Below are positions 1 to 6,482 of a stretch of DNA of 13,389 nt, piece by piece. A program made the position numbers and the translations under genes. The notes beneath the pieces were generated by a model. It worked only from the letters and a program-made list of their open reading frames with translations. It was not told the DNA's origin and searched no databases. Each line of letters starts with the position of its first letter. The stretch's first letter is position 1. Source of the DNA: Bacteroidota bacterium (GTDB lineage: Bacteria; Bacteroidota; Ignavibacteria; Ignavibacteriales; Melioribacteraceae); the NCBI GenBank assembly GCA_023447335.1, contig JAEXOD010000097.1:1-13389 (forward strand), given 5' to 3'.

Positions 1-44
1 TAGGGGTAACTTCAGTCGGACTACGTCCTCCTTCGTTACCCCTA
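1..44. repeat. G+C-rich palindromic element at window edge
   Basis: TAGGGGTAAC at 1-10 is the exact reverse complement of GTTACCCCTA at 35-44, giving a 10-bp stem. The 24-nt interior contains a second small stem, GGAC-TAC-GTCC, at 18-28. Base composition is much richer in G+C than the surrounding DNA. On the plus strand the stem is followed by an A-rich run rather than a T-run, so it is not a plus-strand terminator; for the minus strand the following bases lie outside the window. It could be a minus-strand terminator, or a dispersed REP-like element. It may continue beyond position 1. Confidence 0.6.
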
Positions 45-56
45 AAACAAAAAATA

Positions 57-79
57 ATTAATGAACATTATTCATTAAT
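57..79. repeat. 9-bp perfect inverted repeat
   Basis: ATTAATGAA at 57-65 and TTCATTAAT at 71-79 are exact reverse complements around a 5-nt centre. The length and small spacer would suit a protein-binding site or a weak hairpin, but no gene starts nearby, so no role can be assigned. Confidence 0.4.
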
Positions 80-119
80 GACATTTCTAAATTGCTGAAA
101 CTGTGACATTTCTATTTTG
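79..119. repeat. Direct repeat TGACATTTCTAnnTTG, two copies 25 bp apart
   Basis: TGACATTTCTA occurs at 79-89 and again at 104-114, and the similarity continues as TTG after two variable bases. Tandem short repeats of this kind, starting with TG, occur at the ends of some insertion sequences such as the IS21 group. There is no transposase and no matching second end in the window, so a decayed element end is only a weak suggestion. Confidence 0.3.
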
Positions 120-425
120 TTATTACAAAAGAACTTTTTTATTGTGTATCTACAAAAATAAGTATACTTTTTTGAAAGGTTTTCAGGGTCACTATTTAAG
201 AAACTACAGTATAGTTAAGTTAATTAAATTAATATTGATTATCCAAAATTCTGAAAACAAAATTTTCTAATAATTTACCTAATGAATAAAGGCAAAGTAA
301 TTACCTAAATTAATCAATATTCAATAAATCTTACTAACCAATTTATACAAAATATATAAATTTATAATTAACCTGTACCATAATAGCTTTTAAAATATTA
401 CCGGAAAATTAAGGATATTTAAAAT

Positions 426-454
426 AAAAAAAACCCCCGAACTAGGGGGCTTTT
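426..454 (-). terminator. Rho-independent terminator of the perR-bfr-peroxiredoxin operon
   Basis: Read on the minus strand, AAAAGCCCCC and GGGGGTTTT pair around the loop TAGTTC, with one G-U pair, and the stem runs into an eight-base T-run. It begins about ten bases after the peroxiredoxin stop codon. Five consecutive G-C pairs followed by the T-run make this a textbook intrinsic terminator. Confidence 0.92.
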
Positions 455-463
455 AGAGCAAAA

Positions 464-1171
464 CTATTTTTTAGTAATTGTTTCTAAGACTTTTTCTTTA
501 GAAATTTCTTTTGTACAGAAGAACCAATCATAACACTTCATATCTTCTTTTCCTTCCATTCTATCTTTTGCTGTACCGCAAGAGCCGGCAGGGGGTACTA
601 TAACTGCATCACCCGGACGCCAATCAGCAGGAGTAGCAATGCTAAATGCATCAGCCGTTTGTAATGCTTGTAATACGCGTAATAATTCGTCAAAATTTCT
701 TCCTAAACTTAAAGGATAGTAGATGATTGTTCTAATAATTCCTTTTGGATCAATTACAAATACTGCTCTTACTGCTTTAGTGCTACTTTCACCGGGTTGT
801 ATCATACCATATTTTTTTGCAACTTCCATAGTAATGTCTTCAATTAAAGGGAATTTAACTTCAACATCTTTCATTCCTTTATATTCAATTTTTTCTTTAA
901 TTGTACGTAACCATGCTATATGGCTGTATAATCCGTCAACAGAAAGTCCGACTAATTTACAATTTAATTCGGCAAATTTATCTTCCAAAGTTGCAAATGT
1001 CATAAATTCACTTGTACAAACCGGTGTAAAATCAGCCGGATGGCTAAATAAAATAACCCAACTACCTTCAAATTGACTTGGGAAATTAATTTCACCTTGT
1101 GTTGTTACAGCTTTAAATTCAGGTGCTTTTTCGCCGATACGCGGCATAGATACTAATTCGTTGTTTTCCAT
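464..1171 (-). CDS. Peroxiredoxin, Prx6 subfamily (AhpC/TSA)
   Basis: A 235-residue cytosolic thiol peroxidase that reduces hydrogen peroxide and organic hydroperoxides. The thioredoxin-fold AhpC/TSA domain covers about residues 8-160. The active-site motif PVCTSE places the peroxidatic cysteine at Cys52, with Pro45 and Thr49 in the usual preceding positions. The long C-terminal arm (about 175-235) contains TPADWRPGD, typical of the Prx6 group. It also carries Cys198, Cys213 and Cys219; the last two are six residues apart, as in archaeal Prx6-type enzymes, where they take part in disulfide exchange, so a resolving role is likely but inferred. The ATG is preceded by AGAGG with five spacer bases. 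It is the last gene of the operon, 29 bp after the bacterioferritin gene, and ends in a strong terminator. Its position under a PerR-like regulator fits peroxide induction. Confidence 0.95.
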   Translation of the reverse strand: MENNELVSMPRIGEKAPEFKAVTTQGEINFPSQFEGSWVILFSHPADFTPVCTSEFMTFATLEDKFAELNCKLVGLSVDGLYSHIAWLRTIKEKIEYKGMKDVEVKFPLIEDITMEVAKKYGMIQPGESSTKAVRAVFVIDPKGIIRTIIYYPLSLGRNFDELLRVLQALQTADAFSIATPADWRPGDAVIVPPAGSCGTAKDRMEGKEDMKCYDWFFCTKEISKEKVLETITKK

Positions 1172-1200
1172 TTTTTCCTCTTTTATTTTTGTTAATTTTT

Positions 1201-1701
1201 TTAATTTGCCGAAGGTCTTCCGGTGCTAAGATTTTTACTTCTTTCAATAGATTGTAATGCCAAATAATTATCACCAAACTTCTTTAAGTTTTCCATTTCA
1301 ACATCGTACTGGGCAAAATGTCTTTCTTCATCCTCAACCAATAGTTCAAATAATTTTTTGGAAACTGAATCAGAGTTCATTGCACATTCGTTTGCCCACT
1401 TGTTATAATCGGTTGCACTACTTGTTTCCATTTCGGAAGCTAATTCAAGCATCTCTTTTACGTCATGAATTTTTTGTACTTCGTGACTCGCAACCATTTC
1501 AACTTCTCCTTTTAAGAATAGAATTCTTTCGGCAAGCTTTTCAATATGTAACATTTCTTCGATAGCGGTTTTTCTAAATAAATTTGCCAATAAATCATAA
1601 CCTTGGTCATCACAATGAAAATGGAAATACATATACTGATGTACGGCAGATAATTCGTCTGCAATTGCTTTGTTCAATAATTCAATACTCTTTGCTTTCA
1701 T
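1201..1701 (-). CDS. bfr: Bacterioferritin-like iron-storage protein
   Basis: A 166-residue four-helix-bundle protein of the ferritin-like superfamily, closest in pattern to bacterioferritin (about 158 residues). Expected diiron (ferroxidase) ligands are all present by comparison with E. coli Bfr: Glu16 in DEL, Glu49 and His52 in EEMLH, Glu90 in SEME, and Glu125 with His128 in EDEERH. Met50 sits where bacterioferritin has its haem-ligating methionine, so haem binding at the subunit interface is possible. The C-terminal tail (about 153-166) is polar and extends past the last helix. Such proteins oxidise Fe(II) with peroxide or oxygen and store the mineral, which limits Fenton chemistry. The start has AGGAG eight bases upstream. 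The gene lies between perR (32-bp gap) and the peroxiredoxin gene (29-bp gap), so all three are very probably co-transcribed. The ligands were matched from memory of the family, so a non-haem relative cannot be excluded. Confidence 0.85.
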   Translation of the reverse strand: MKAKSIELLNKAIADELSAVHQYMYFHFHCDDQGYDLLANLFRKTAIEEMLHIEKLAERILFLKGEVEMVASHEVQKIHDVKEMLELASEMETSSATDYNKWANECAMNSDSVSKKLFELLVEDEERHFAQYDVEMENLKKFGDNYLALQSIERSKNLSTGRPSAN

Positions 1702-1733
1702 ATAACCTACTCCTATAAAATGATAGTGTCTAT

Positions 1734-2144
1734 TTAAATTACAAAATTTCCGTTAATTTGTAAATGTATTTCTTTAATGTTAAAACCCGAAATTTTATTC
1801 TGCTTTAGATAATCTTCTATTAATTGGGATAATTTTTCATCGTAATAATCAGTAATTTCGGAAGTTTCACAATTATAAAGATGATGATGTTTTCCTAAAT
1901 CGGCATCGTATCTCATAATATCATCTTCTGTTTTTACTTTTTTTATAATACCTTTTAGGCTTAATATATCCAAAACTTGATATACAGTACCTAATGCAAT
2001 ATTTGGATGATCTTTGTTAATATACTCTTTTATATTTTCTGCAGTTGGGTGGTTTGCAAGTTTGATAATTGCTTCCATTATAATAACGCGCTGAGGTGTT
2101 ACTTTTAACCCGTGCTTTTTTAATTGTTCTTGAATATTATACAT
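1734..2144 (-). CDS. perR: Fur-family regulator, PerR-like peroxide sensor
   Basis: A 136-residue winged-helix repressor. Counting from the upstream TTG codon, the N-terminal DNA-binding domain is about residues 5-78, with the recognition region at ALGTVYQVLDIL. The C-terminal half is the metal-binding dimerisation domain. His33, Asp81, His87, His89 and Asp100 match the PerR regulatory metal site of Bacillus subtilis (His37, Asp85, His91, His93, Asp104); the last ligand is Asp rather than the Glu of many Fur proteins, which favours PerR. The structural Cys4 zinc site is missing: CETS stands in place of the first CxxC and there is no second one. An open TTG lies one codon upstream at 2147, but ATG at 2144 has an AGG five to six bases before it and is the better start. 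It heads the operon with bacterioferritin and peroxiredoxin, and a perfect PerR-box-like palindrome lies between its promoter and start. Metal selectivity (Fe versus Mn) is not predictable. Confidence 0.88.
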   Translation of the reverse strand: MYNIQEQLKKHGLKVTPQRVIIMEAIIKLANHPTAENIKEYINKDHPNIALGTVYQVLDILSLKGIIKKVKTEDDIMRYDADLGKHHHLYNCETSEITDYYDEKLSQLIEDYLKQNKISGFNIKEIHLQINGNFVI

Positions 2145-2155
2145 CAATACCTAAA

Positions 2156-2170
2156 TAAGAATTATTCTTA
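2156..2170 (-). promoter_or_regulatory. Candidate PerR box (perfect 7-1-7 palindrome)
   Basis: TAAGAAT-T-ATTCTTA is a perfect 15-bp inverted repeat with a one-base centre, the architecture of Fur/PerR operators; the B. subtilis PerR box is TTATAATnATTATAA. It lies 12 bases upstream of the perR ATG and about 10-25 bases downstream of the predicted transcription start, a position suited to repression. This implies autoregulation of perR and control of the whole operon. Binding is inferred. Confidence 0.75.
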
Positions 2171-2183
2171 ATTAATAATAATT

Positions 2184-2214
2184 CAAATATAATAAAGTAG
2201 ATAATAATAGTCAA
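2184..2214 (-). promoter_or_regulatory. Promoter of the perR operon
   Basis: On the minus strand TTGACT (2214-2209) is followed after 17 bases by TATATT (2191-2186), close to the sigma-70 consensus. The downstream box reads TATATTTG, which also fits the TAnnTTTG -7 element known from Bacteroidota. Transcription should start near 2179, just ahead of the PerR-box palindrome. Confidence 0.75.
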
Positions 2215-2322
2215 GTTTAAATTTACAAAAGAGTAAATTATTACGGATTTACTAAAGAATTTAAAAGTCTAACATTTTGATTTAATTATGAAAGGATATT
2301 TGTAAAAATTTGAGATTGTTTT

Positions 2323-2359
2323 ATTTTCTATAAAAGAAATATATACTTTTATAGAAAAT
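2323..2359 (-). terminator. Second hairpin of a tandem pair downstream of the chemoreceptor gene
   Basis: The 14-base arms at 2323-2336 and 2346-2359 are perfect reverse complements around a 9-nt A+T loop. The stem is almost entirely A-T pairs. It lies six bases beyond the hairpin at 2366-2397 in the direction of minus-strand transcription, between the chemoreceptor stop codon and the perR promoter. It could back up the first hairpin, protect an RNA 3' end, or be a binding site; which of these is unknown. Confidence 0.5.
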
Positions 2360-2365
2360 TATTAG

Positions 2366-2397
2366 CCTCTCTCTTAATCGTCTTGTTAAGAGAGAGG
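2366..2397 (-). terminator. Strong hairpin, likely terminator of the barrel-chemoreceptor operon
   Basis: CCTCTCTCTTAA (2366-2377) and its exact reverse complement (2386-2397) form a perfect 12-bp stem with an 8-nt loop. It starts 45 bases after the chemoreceptor stop codon. The minus-strand sequence that follows, CTAATAATTTTC, is only a weak T-tract, so termination may be incomplete, or the adjacent second hairpin may contribute. Confidence 0.7.
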
Positions 2398-2442
2398 GAT
2401 TTACAATTAATTAAATTATCAAAGCTTATTAGAAATGACTAT

Positions 2443-4365
2443 CTATCTTTTAATTATACCTTTTCCTGAATTTTGAACAAACGAATCATTATAAATTCTG
2501 AAGTTTGAAATTAAATTATTTAGATTTTCGGTTAGTCTATTTAAATCTTCGGTTGCTGTGGCAATTTGTCTTAACCCGTTTGTACTTTCTTGAGTAACGT
2601 TATTTATTCCGTCAATTGATTTGCTAATTTCTTCTGCTGCGCCCGATTGTTCTTCTGTAGCTGCAGATACTTGACTAGCCAGATCATTAACGTTCAAAGT
2701 TTCATTAACAATTAGATTTAAGGAATTTGCAACTTCTTGTGTTAAAACAAGTCCGTTTTTTACAGCCGATTCAGCTTCAACCATTGCCTTATTTGCATCC
2801 GTTACGCTTTGCTGAATATCTTTAATGGTTTCCGCAATTTCTTTAGTAGCTCGTGTTGTACGCTCGGCAAGTTTTCTAACTTCATCAGCAACAACAGCAA
2901 ATCCTCGCCCTTGTTCACCGGCACGAGCAGCTTCTATAGCTGCATTTAAAGCTAATAAGTTTGTTTGATCGGCAATTTCATCAATAACTTGTGCAATTTC
3001 ACCTATTTGATCAGTTTTTTGAGCCAATGAAGAAACTATCTTTCCGGTCTTATCAGTATGCTTAACAATTAAATCCATTCCGGCTTTTGTTTCGCCTACT
3101 TTTTTTGCCCCTTGTTTTGCATAATTTGCGGTTAAATTTGTTTTATCGGCAACTAATTTTGTGTGATGAGCATTTTCCATAATAGTTTTTGTCATTTCTT
3201 CAATCGCAGAAGCAACTTCTCCGGTTTGAGCTGATTGTTCCTGAGCTCCCGAAGATAAATCTTCAACGGATCTTGTTATTTCATTACTTGAACTTGAAGT
3301 TGCCTGTACGGATTCAGTAACACGAATTAACATTTCTCTAAGATTTTGTACAACATTATTAAATTGATTCAATAATGTTGAGATTAAATCGTTATTATTT
3401 TTAAATTCAACTTTTACAGTAAAATCACCGTGCGCAAATTTATCAAATTCAGCCAATAGTTTTTCAATATTTTCTCTTAAATACTCTTCTTGTTTTTTAG
3501 CAGTTAAACTTAAATTTTCTGCTTTAGAGGCTTCAAGAATAGCTGCTTCTTTTTGATCATGTGCTTCATTTATTGCGTTTTTTATGTTAAATAACATTTT
3601 TCTAAAAGCAGCACTTAATACACCTAATTCATCTTTGCTATCGCTCCGGATATTAATATCATAATTTCCGTTTGCGGCTTGATCTGCTGCAACAGATAGA
3701 TTTTTAATAGGTGTAGCTACAAAATTAGCAAAATAAAAACCGATCAATAAAGCAATCACTAATGCTATAAATATGGCAGTATAAAGAGAATTTTTGAATG
3801 ATGAAATTTCCTCTTCAACTTTTTCTAAATAAACCCCGCTTACTAAATACCAATTCCAGTTTTTGTATGCTTTCACATAAGATACTTTGTGTTGCGGTTC
3901 TTCCACACCCGGTTTAAGCTGATAATACTCTAAAAATCCTTTTTCGGAATTTGCCGCATTTTTTATTTCCACATATAATTTCATACCGTTAGCATCTAAG
4001 CTTCCACTCATATCTTTTCCGATATTTTGTGGTCTTAAAGGATGTACCTTCAATATGTAATTATCGTCAAATATGAAAAAATAATTATCTGAATCATATC
4101 TTTGGGCACTTATACTTTCCGCGGCTTTTGCTTGAGCTTCTTCCAAAGTCATTTCGCCGTTATTTACCTTTTTTTGATAATAGTCGAATGTATTATATAC
4201 TGATTCAACAATTTCTTTTGTTGCAGTGAATTTATTTTGATACCAAGCTTCCGAAATTGCCGGTAGTACGTAAAACTGTAAAATTAGCAATAACGGAAAA
4301 AATGAAGAAACTACCAAAAACAATAGTTTATTTCTAACCTTAAGATTATTAAAAAAATTAATCAT
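2443..4365 (-). CDS. Methyl-accepting chemotaxis protein with periplasmic Cache domain
   Basis: A 640-residue transmembrane chemoreceptor. Transmembrane helix 1 is at about 13-34 and helix 2 at about 194-215. Between them lies a single-Cache (Cache_2-type) ligand-binding domain at about 40-185, recognisable from YFFIFDDNYILKVHP, IGKDMSG and the NWNWYLVSGVYL strand. A HAMP domain follows at 216-266, then a second HAMP-like stretch at about 296-346 (FAHGDFTVKVEFKNN). The cytoplasmic signalling coiled coil extends to about 620, and its conserved hairpin tip (DEIADQTNLLALNAAIEAAR and onward, about 462-500) contacts CheA and CheW. The extreme C-terminus (GKGIIKR) is not a CheR-docking pentapeptide of the NWETF type. 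The Shine-Dalgarno AGGGGG, four bases before the ATG, overlaps the TAG stop of the upstream barrel gene, which suggests translational coupling. Small-molecule binding by the Cache domain is expected; the ligand cannot be told from sequence. Confidence 0.95.
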   Translation of the reverse strand: MINFFNNLKVRNKLLFLVVSSFFPLLLILQFYVLPAISEAWYQNKFTATKEIVESVYNTFDYYQKKVNNGEMTLEEAQAKAAESISAQRYDSDNYFFIFDDNYILKVHPLRPQNIGKDMSGSLDANGMKLYVEIKNAANSEKGFLEYYQLKPGVEEPQHKVSYVKAYKNWNWYLVSGVYLEKVEEEISSFKNSLYTAIFIALVIALLIGFYFANFVATPIKNLSVAADQAANGNYDINIRSDSKDELGVLSAAFRKMLFNIKNAINEAHDQKEAAILEASKAENLSLTAKKQEEYLRENIEKLLAEFDKFAHGDFTVKVEFKNNNDLISTLLNQFNNVVQNLREMLIRVTESVQATSSSSNEITRSVEDLSSGAQEQSAQTGEVASAIEEMTKTIMENAHHTKLVADKTNLTANYAKQGAKKVGETKAGMDLIVKHTDKTGKIVSSLAQKTDQIGEIAQVIDEIADQTNLLALNAAIEAARAGEQGRGFAVVADEVRKLAERTTRATKEIAETIKDIQQSVTDANKAMVEAESAVKNGLVLTQEVANSLNLIVNETLNVNDLASQVSAATEEQSGAAEEISKSIDGINNVTQESTNGLRQIATATEDLNRLTENLNNLISNFRIYNDSFVQNSGKGIIKR

Positions 4366-4373
4366 TTGACCCC

Positions 4374-5501
4374 CTAAAATTTAATATCAAAGTTAACTTC
4401 CATCTTTATTCTATCAGCAATATGTTCAGTTTCCTTAAAATACTGTGCATATCTCAATTCCGGAGTAATAAATACGGCTCCTTTTTCACTTTTGTAAATG
4501 GGTATTTCGTAATTAATCCATAAAAAAGCAAAACCGTAGTTTATATCTTTGAGAGGTTGTTTTTCTGTTAATTCAGCGTAATCAAACCATGTAACAAGAT
4601 TTCCCGGACCAAGTTTTCCGTTCATTTTAAGTCTTAGTAAATACCCGTTATATTTAGAAATTGGATAACCCGGTTCTTGGATACTTCTAAGATTTTCATT
4701 ATTTTGAACTGAATAAGCAGCAGTTCCTTGAAATGTAAATTCACCAATTTTAGATGAAGTGATATTAATTCCAAATGTATTCGGTTTGCACATCGAATCT
4801 TTCTCAGTCGAGATACTTAACAATGCCATCGGAGAAATGTTGAATCCTGAAATAGGAACAGAGTAATTTAACTCTAAAGTCATTTGATCATTTCTATCAC
4901 TTAACACAGTACCGTCGTATGATTCTTCTTCTTTACCCTTTGCATCTTCAATAATTAATTTACCACCAAAAGTACCTAATTCTGTTTTATAATTACCGGT
5001 AAAACCGAATGCTCCGTCTGTATTAAAAATAGCGTATGGAATATCTACCATTTTATTGGGGTAATAGTGCAAATCATAGATTGGGTTACCGATTGAACCA
5101 AGAGGGAATAAACCTACTTTAAAATTATATTTCTCTGTTTCTTGACCAAAATATAATTCCATAAAAGCTAAAGATGCTCTTCTAGAACTTTGACGAGAAC
5201 TAGGTTTTGAAGGATTTTGTTCTGAGCCTAATATATCGGGAAAATCACCGGTGTTAAATGTTGAATAATAAAATATCCCGTTATGACTTATCATAGTGTG
5301 AAATTTCCACCCTTCTCCTATATCAGCGTTAAAATTTAATCTGGCACGATACATATAATATAAATCGCTCGTTTTTGTTCCTTTTCCCGGAGATTTATCA
5401 TTAATATCATATCTTGGCCTAACCCTTGCATCTCCGTTAATAGTTACTTGAGCGTTTAGAATAGTTGCAAGTAAAAACAAAATTGATAGGTATTTTAGCA
5501 T
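4374..5501 (-). CDS. Putative outer-membrane beta-barrel (porin-like) protein
   Basis: A 375-residue secreted protein with a signal peptide (LKYLSILFLLATILNA, cleavage likely after Ala17). The rest consists of alternating hydrophobic and polar strands rich in aromatic residues, such as YMYRARLNFNADI and SLAFMELYFG, separated by charged turns. The last residues, VNFDIKF, end in phenylalanine, the classical C-terminal barrel insertion signal. These features support an outer-membrane channel or porin; I do not recognise the exact family and cannot name a substrate. AGGAG lies a few bases before the ATG. The gene lies 61 bp downstream of trmO and only 8 bp upstream of the chemoreceptor gene, with which it almost certainly forms one transcription unit. 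That pairing suggests uptake of a compound across the outer membrane combined with periplasmic sensing of it (inference). Confidence 0.75.
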   Translation of the reverse strand: MLKYLSILFLLATILNAQVTINGDARVRPRYDINDKSPGKGTKTSDLYYMYRARLNFNADIGEGWKFHTMISHNGIFYYSTFNTGDFPDILGSEQNPSKPSSRQSSRRASLAFMELYFGQETEKYNFKVGLFPLGSIGNPIYDLHYYPNKMVDIPYAIFNTDGAFGFTGNYKTELGTFGGKLIIEDAKGKEEESYDGTVLSDRNDQMTLELNYSVPISGFNISPMALLSISTEKDSMCKPNTFGINITSSKIGEFTFQGTAAYSVQNNENLRSIQEPGYPISKYNGYLLRLKMNGKLGPGNLVTWFDYAELTEKQPLKDINYGFAFLWINYEIPIYKSEKGAVFITPELRYAQYFKETEHIADRIKMEVNFDIKF

Positions 5502-5562
5502 CTCTTCTCCTAATTACTTTTTATTTGATTGACGTTTAGTTAAGAATTTAAAACAATAAAAA

Positions 5563-6348
5563 TCAAAATATTTGATTCAAAAATTCAATATGAATATTTT
5601 TATCTTGGTATTTATCAAAATTCGAATTTTCTAAATCTTCAGGAGTATAACCACTGAAAATTTTAATAATTTTAACAGTATTTTCCTTAATATCAATTGA
5701 GTAATTTATACGCCAAGTTCTATATGCAAGAATGTAGCTATTTTCGTCAAATTTTGTAATTCTTTTTCTTTCGGTATTAGTAGGCTCAAATTCTAATTGA
5801 AGAGTAGCGAAGTTTTTTAGATTAATTTCATAATTTGAGTACAAAAAATCGATTTGTTTATCTGCTAATTCCGAATATTCTACTCTAAACTTATCGTCCA
5901 AGCAATGGTTTACCCATCCGGTTTTGGAATCCGGAAACGAGTCTGAATAAGGGAGATAAGGTTTTATGTCAATAACCGGAGTTCCGTCAAGGATATCTGA
6001 TTCTGAAATAAAAATATTTAATCCTTCAATTTTTTCTAATTTAACGCAACTCAATCCAATTTTATTTGGACGATGAGGAGACCGAGTGGCAAAAACACCG
6101 ATTTTTTTATCAAAATGTCGGGGTGGGTTAACTTTGGGTTTCCAGTTATTATTCAGGTGAAATAAATAAATCACCCAAATTCTGTCAAATCCTTCAAGCC
6201 CTTCAATAGCTTGATTAAAATTATTTTTGTTGTTCAGTTTAATTACAGAAAGATTATCTACCGATAATACTCCTTGTCTAGGTGTTTCATATCTAAATTT
6301 TAGCTTAGATTGTATATATCCGATAGGCTCCAAACAGAAATTTTGCAT
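5563..6348 (-). CDS. trmO: tRNA (N6-threonylcarbamoyladenosine(37)-N6)-methyltransferase TrmO
   Basis: A 261-residue TsaA/YaeB-family protein. TrmO uses S-adenosylmethionine to N6-methylate t6A37 of ANN-decoding tRNAs such as tRNA-Thr, tuning decoding. The N-terminal beta-barrel domain (about 4-145) has all the family hallmarks: EPIGYIQS at 7-14, ETPRQG at 21-26, GLEGFDRIWVIYLFH at 50-64, VNPPR at 73-77, IGVFATRSPHRPNKIGLS at 83-100, and the DGTPVIDIKPYLPY segment at 121-134. The C-terminal part (about 160-261) is less conserved but retains the RTWRINY-like strand usual for the long bacterial form; the E. coli protein is about 235 residues. AAGGA lies upstream of the ATG. A promoter with 17-bp spacing is visible at 6378-6406. 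The gene is a housekeeping function and seems unrelated to its neighbours, though read-through into the barrel gene is possible. Confidence 0.93.
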   Translation of the reverse strand: MQNFCLEPIGYIQSKLKFRYETPRQGVLSVDNLSVIKLNNKNNFNQAIEGLEGFDRIWVIYLFHLNNNWKPKVNPPRHFDKKIGVFATRSPHRPNKIGLSCVKLEKIEGLNIFISESDILDGTPVIDIKPYLPYSDSFPDSKTGWVNHCLDDKFRVEYSELADKQIDFLYSNYEINLKNFATLQLEFEPTNTERKRITKFDENSYILAYRTWRINYSIDIKENTVKIIKIFSGYTPEDLENSNFDKYQDKNIHIEFLNQIF

Positions 6349-6377
6349 TAAAACATCCTTTTATTGAAACAATTTAC

Positions 6378-6406
6378 AATATAAAATTTTTAGTTTAATA
6401 TTACAA
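6378..6406 (-). promoter_or_regulatory. Promoter of trmO
   Basis: On the minus strand TTGTAA (6406-6401) is separated by 17 bases from TATATT (6383-6378), 4/6 and 5/6 matches to the sigma-70 consensus. It lies 30 bases upstream of the trmO ATG. Confidence 0.55.
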
Positions 6407-6472
6407 TAGTCGGAATTATTTTTTTTAATATTGAACGTTTAATTTTGCTAATATGTTATTTAGAAAAACAAT

Positions 6473-6477
6473 AGGAG
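6473..6477 (+). promoter_or_regulatory. Shine-Dalgarno that sets the alcohol dehydrogenase start
   Basis: AGGAG sits five bases before ATG at 6483. The in-frame ATG at 6453 has no such site, and the ten residues it would add (MLFRKTIGDY) are not part of the conserved family N-terminus, which begins like MKNFMFYNPVKIIFGKG. An A+T-rich TAATTTTG at 6440-6447 resembles a -7 box, which would place transcription start downstream of 6453, but no -33 TTG accompanies it. Confidence 0.8.
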
Positions 6478-6482
6478 ATTAT

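Larger units (their letters stand above)
45..430. other. Gene-free A+T-rich region
   Basis: No convincing coding region is visible on either strand. Apart from the inverted repeat at 57-79 and the direct repeat at 79-119 (listed separately), I see only low-complexity A+T-rich DNA with a loose repeat of TTACCTAA at 275-282 and 301-308. It separates the edge palindrome from the terminator of the peroxiredoxin gene, so it is probably a plain intergenic spacer or decayed DNA. Confidence 0.6.

Noticed and set aside
1..44. Integron attC site
   Set aside because: The arms end in GTAAC/GTTAC, but the core does not fit GTTRRRY and there is no integrase or cassette structure.
723..1076. Open frame on the plus strand opposite the peroxiredoxin gene
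   Set aside because: It lies entirely antisense to a gene with clear family motifs, has no ribosome site and an unremarkable composition. The same holds for the antisense frames at 1257-1565, 6809-7021, 8533-8739, 9069-9266, 11191-11388 and 13068-13313.
6453..6482. Ten-codon N-terminal extension of the alcohol dehydrogenase
   Set aside because: No Shine-Dalgarno precedes ATG 6453, while AGGAG precedes ATG 6483, and the family N-terminus matches the shorter form.
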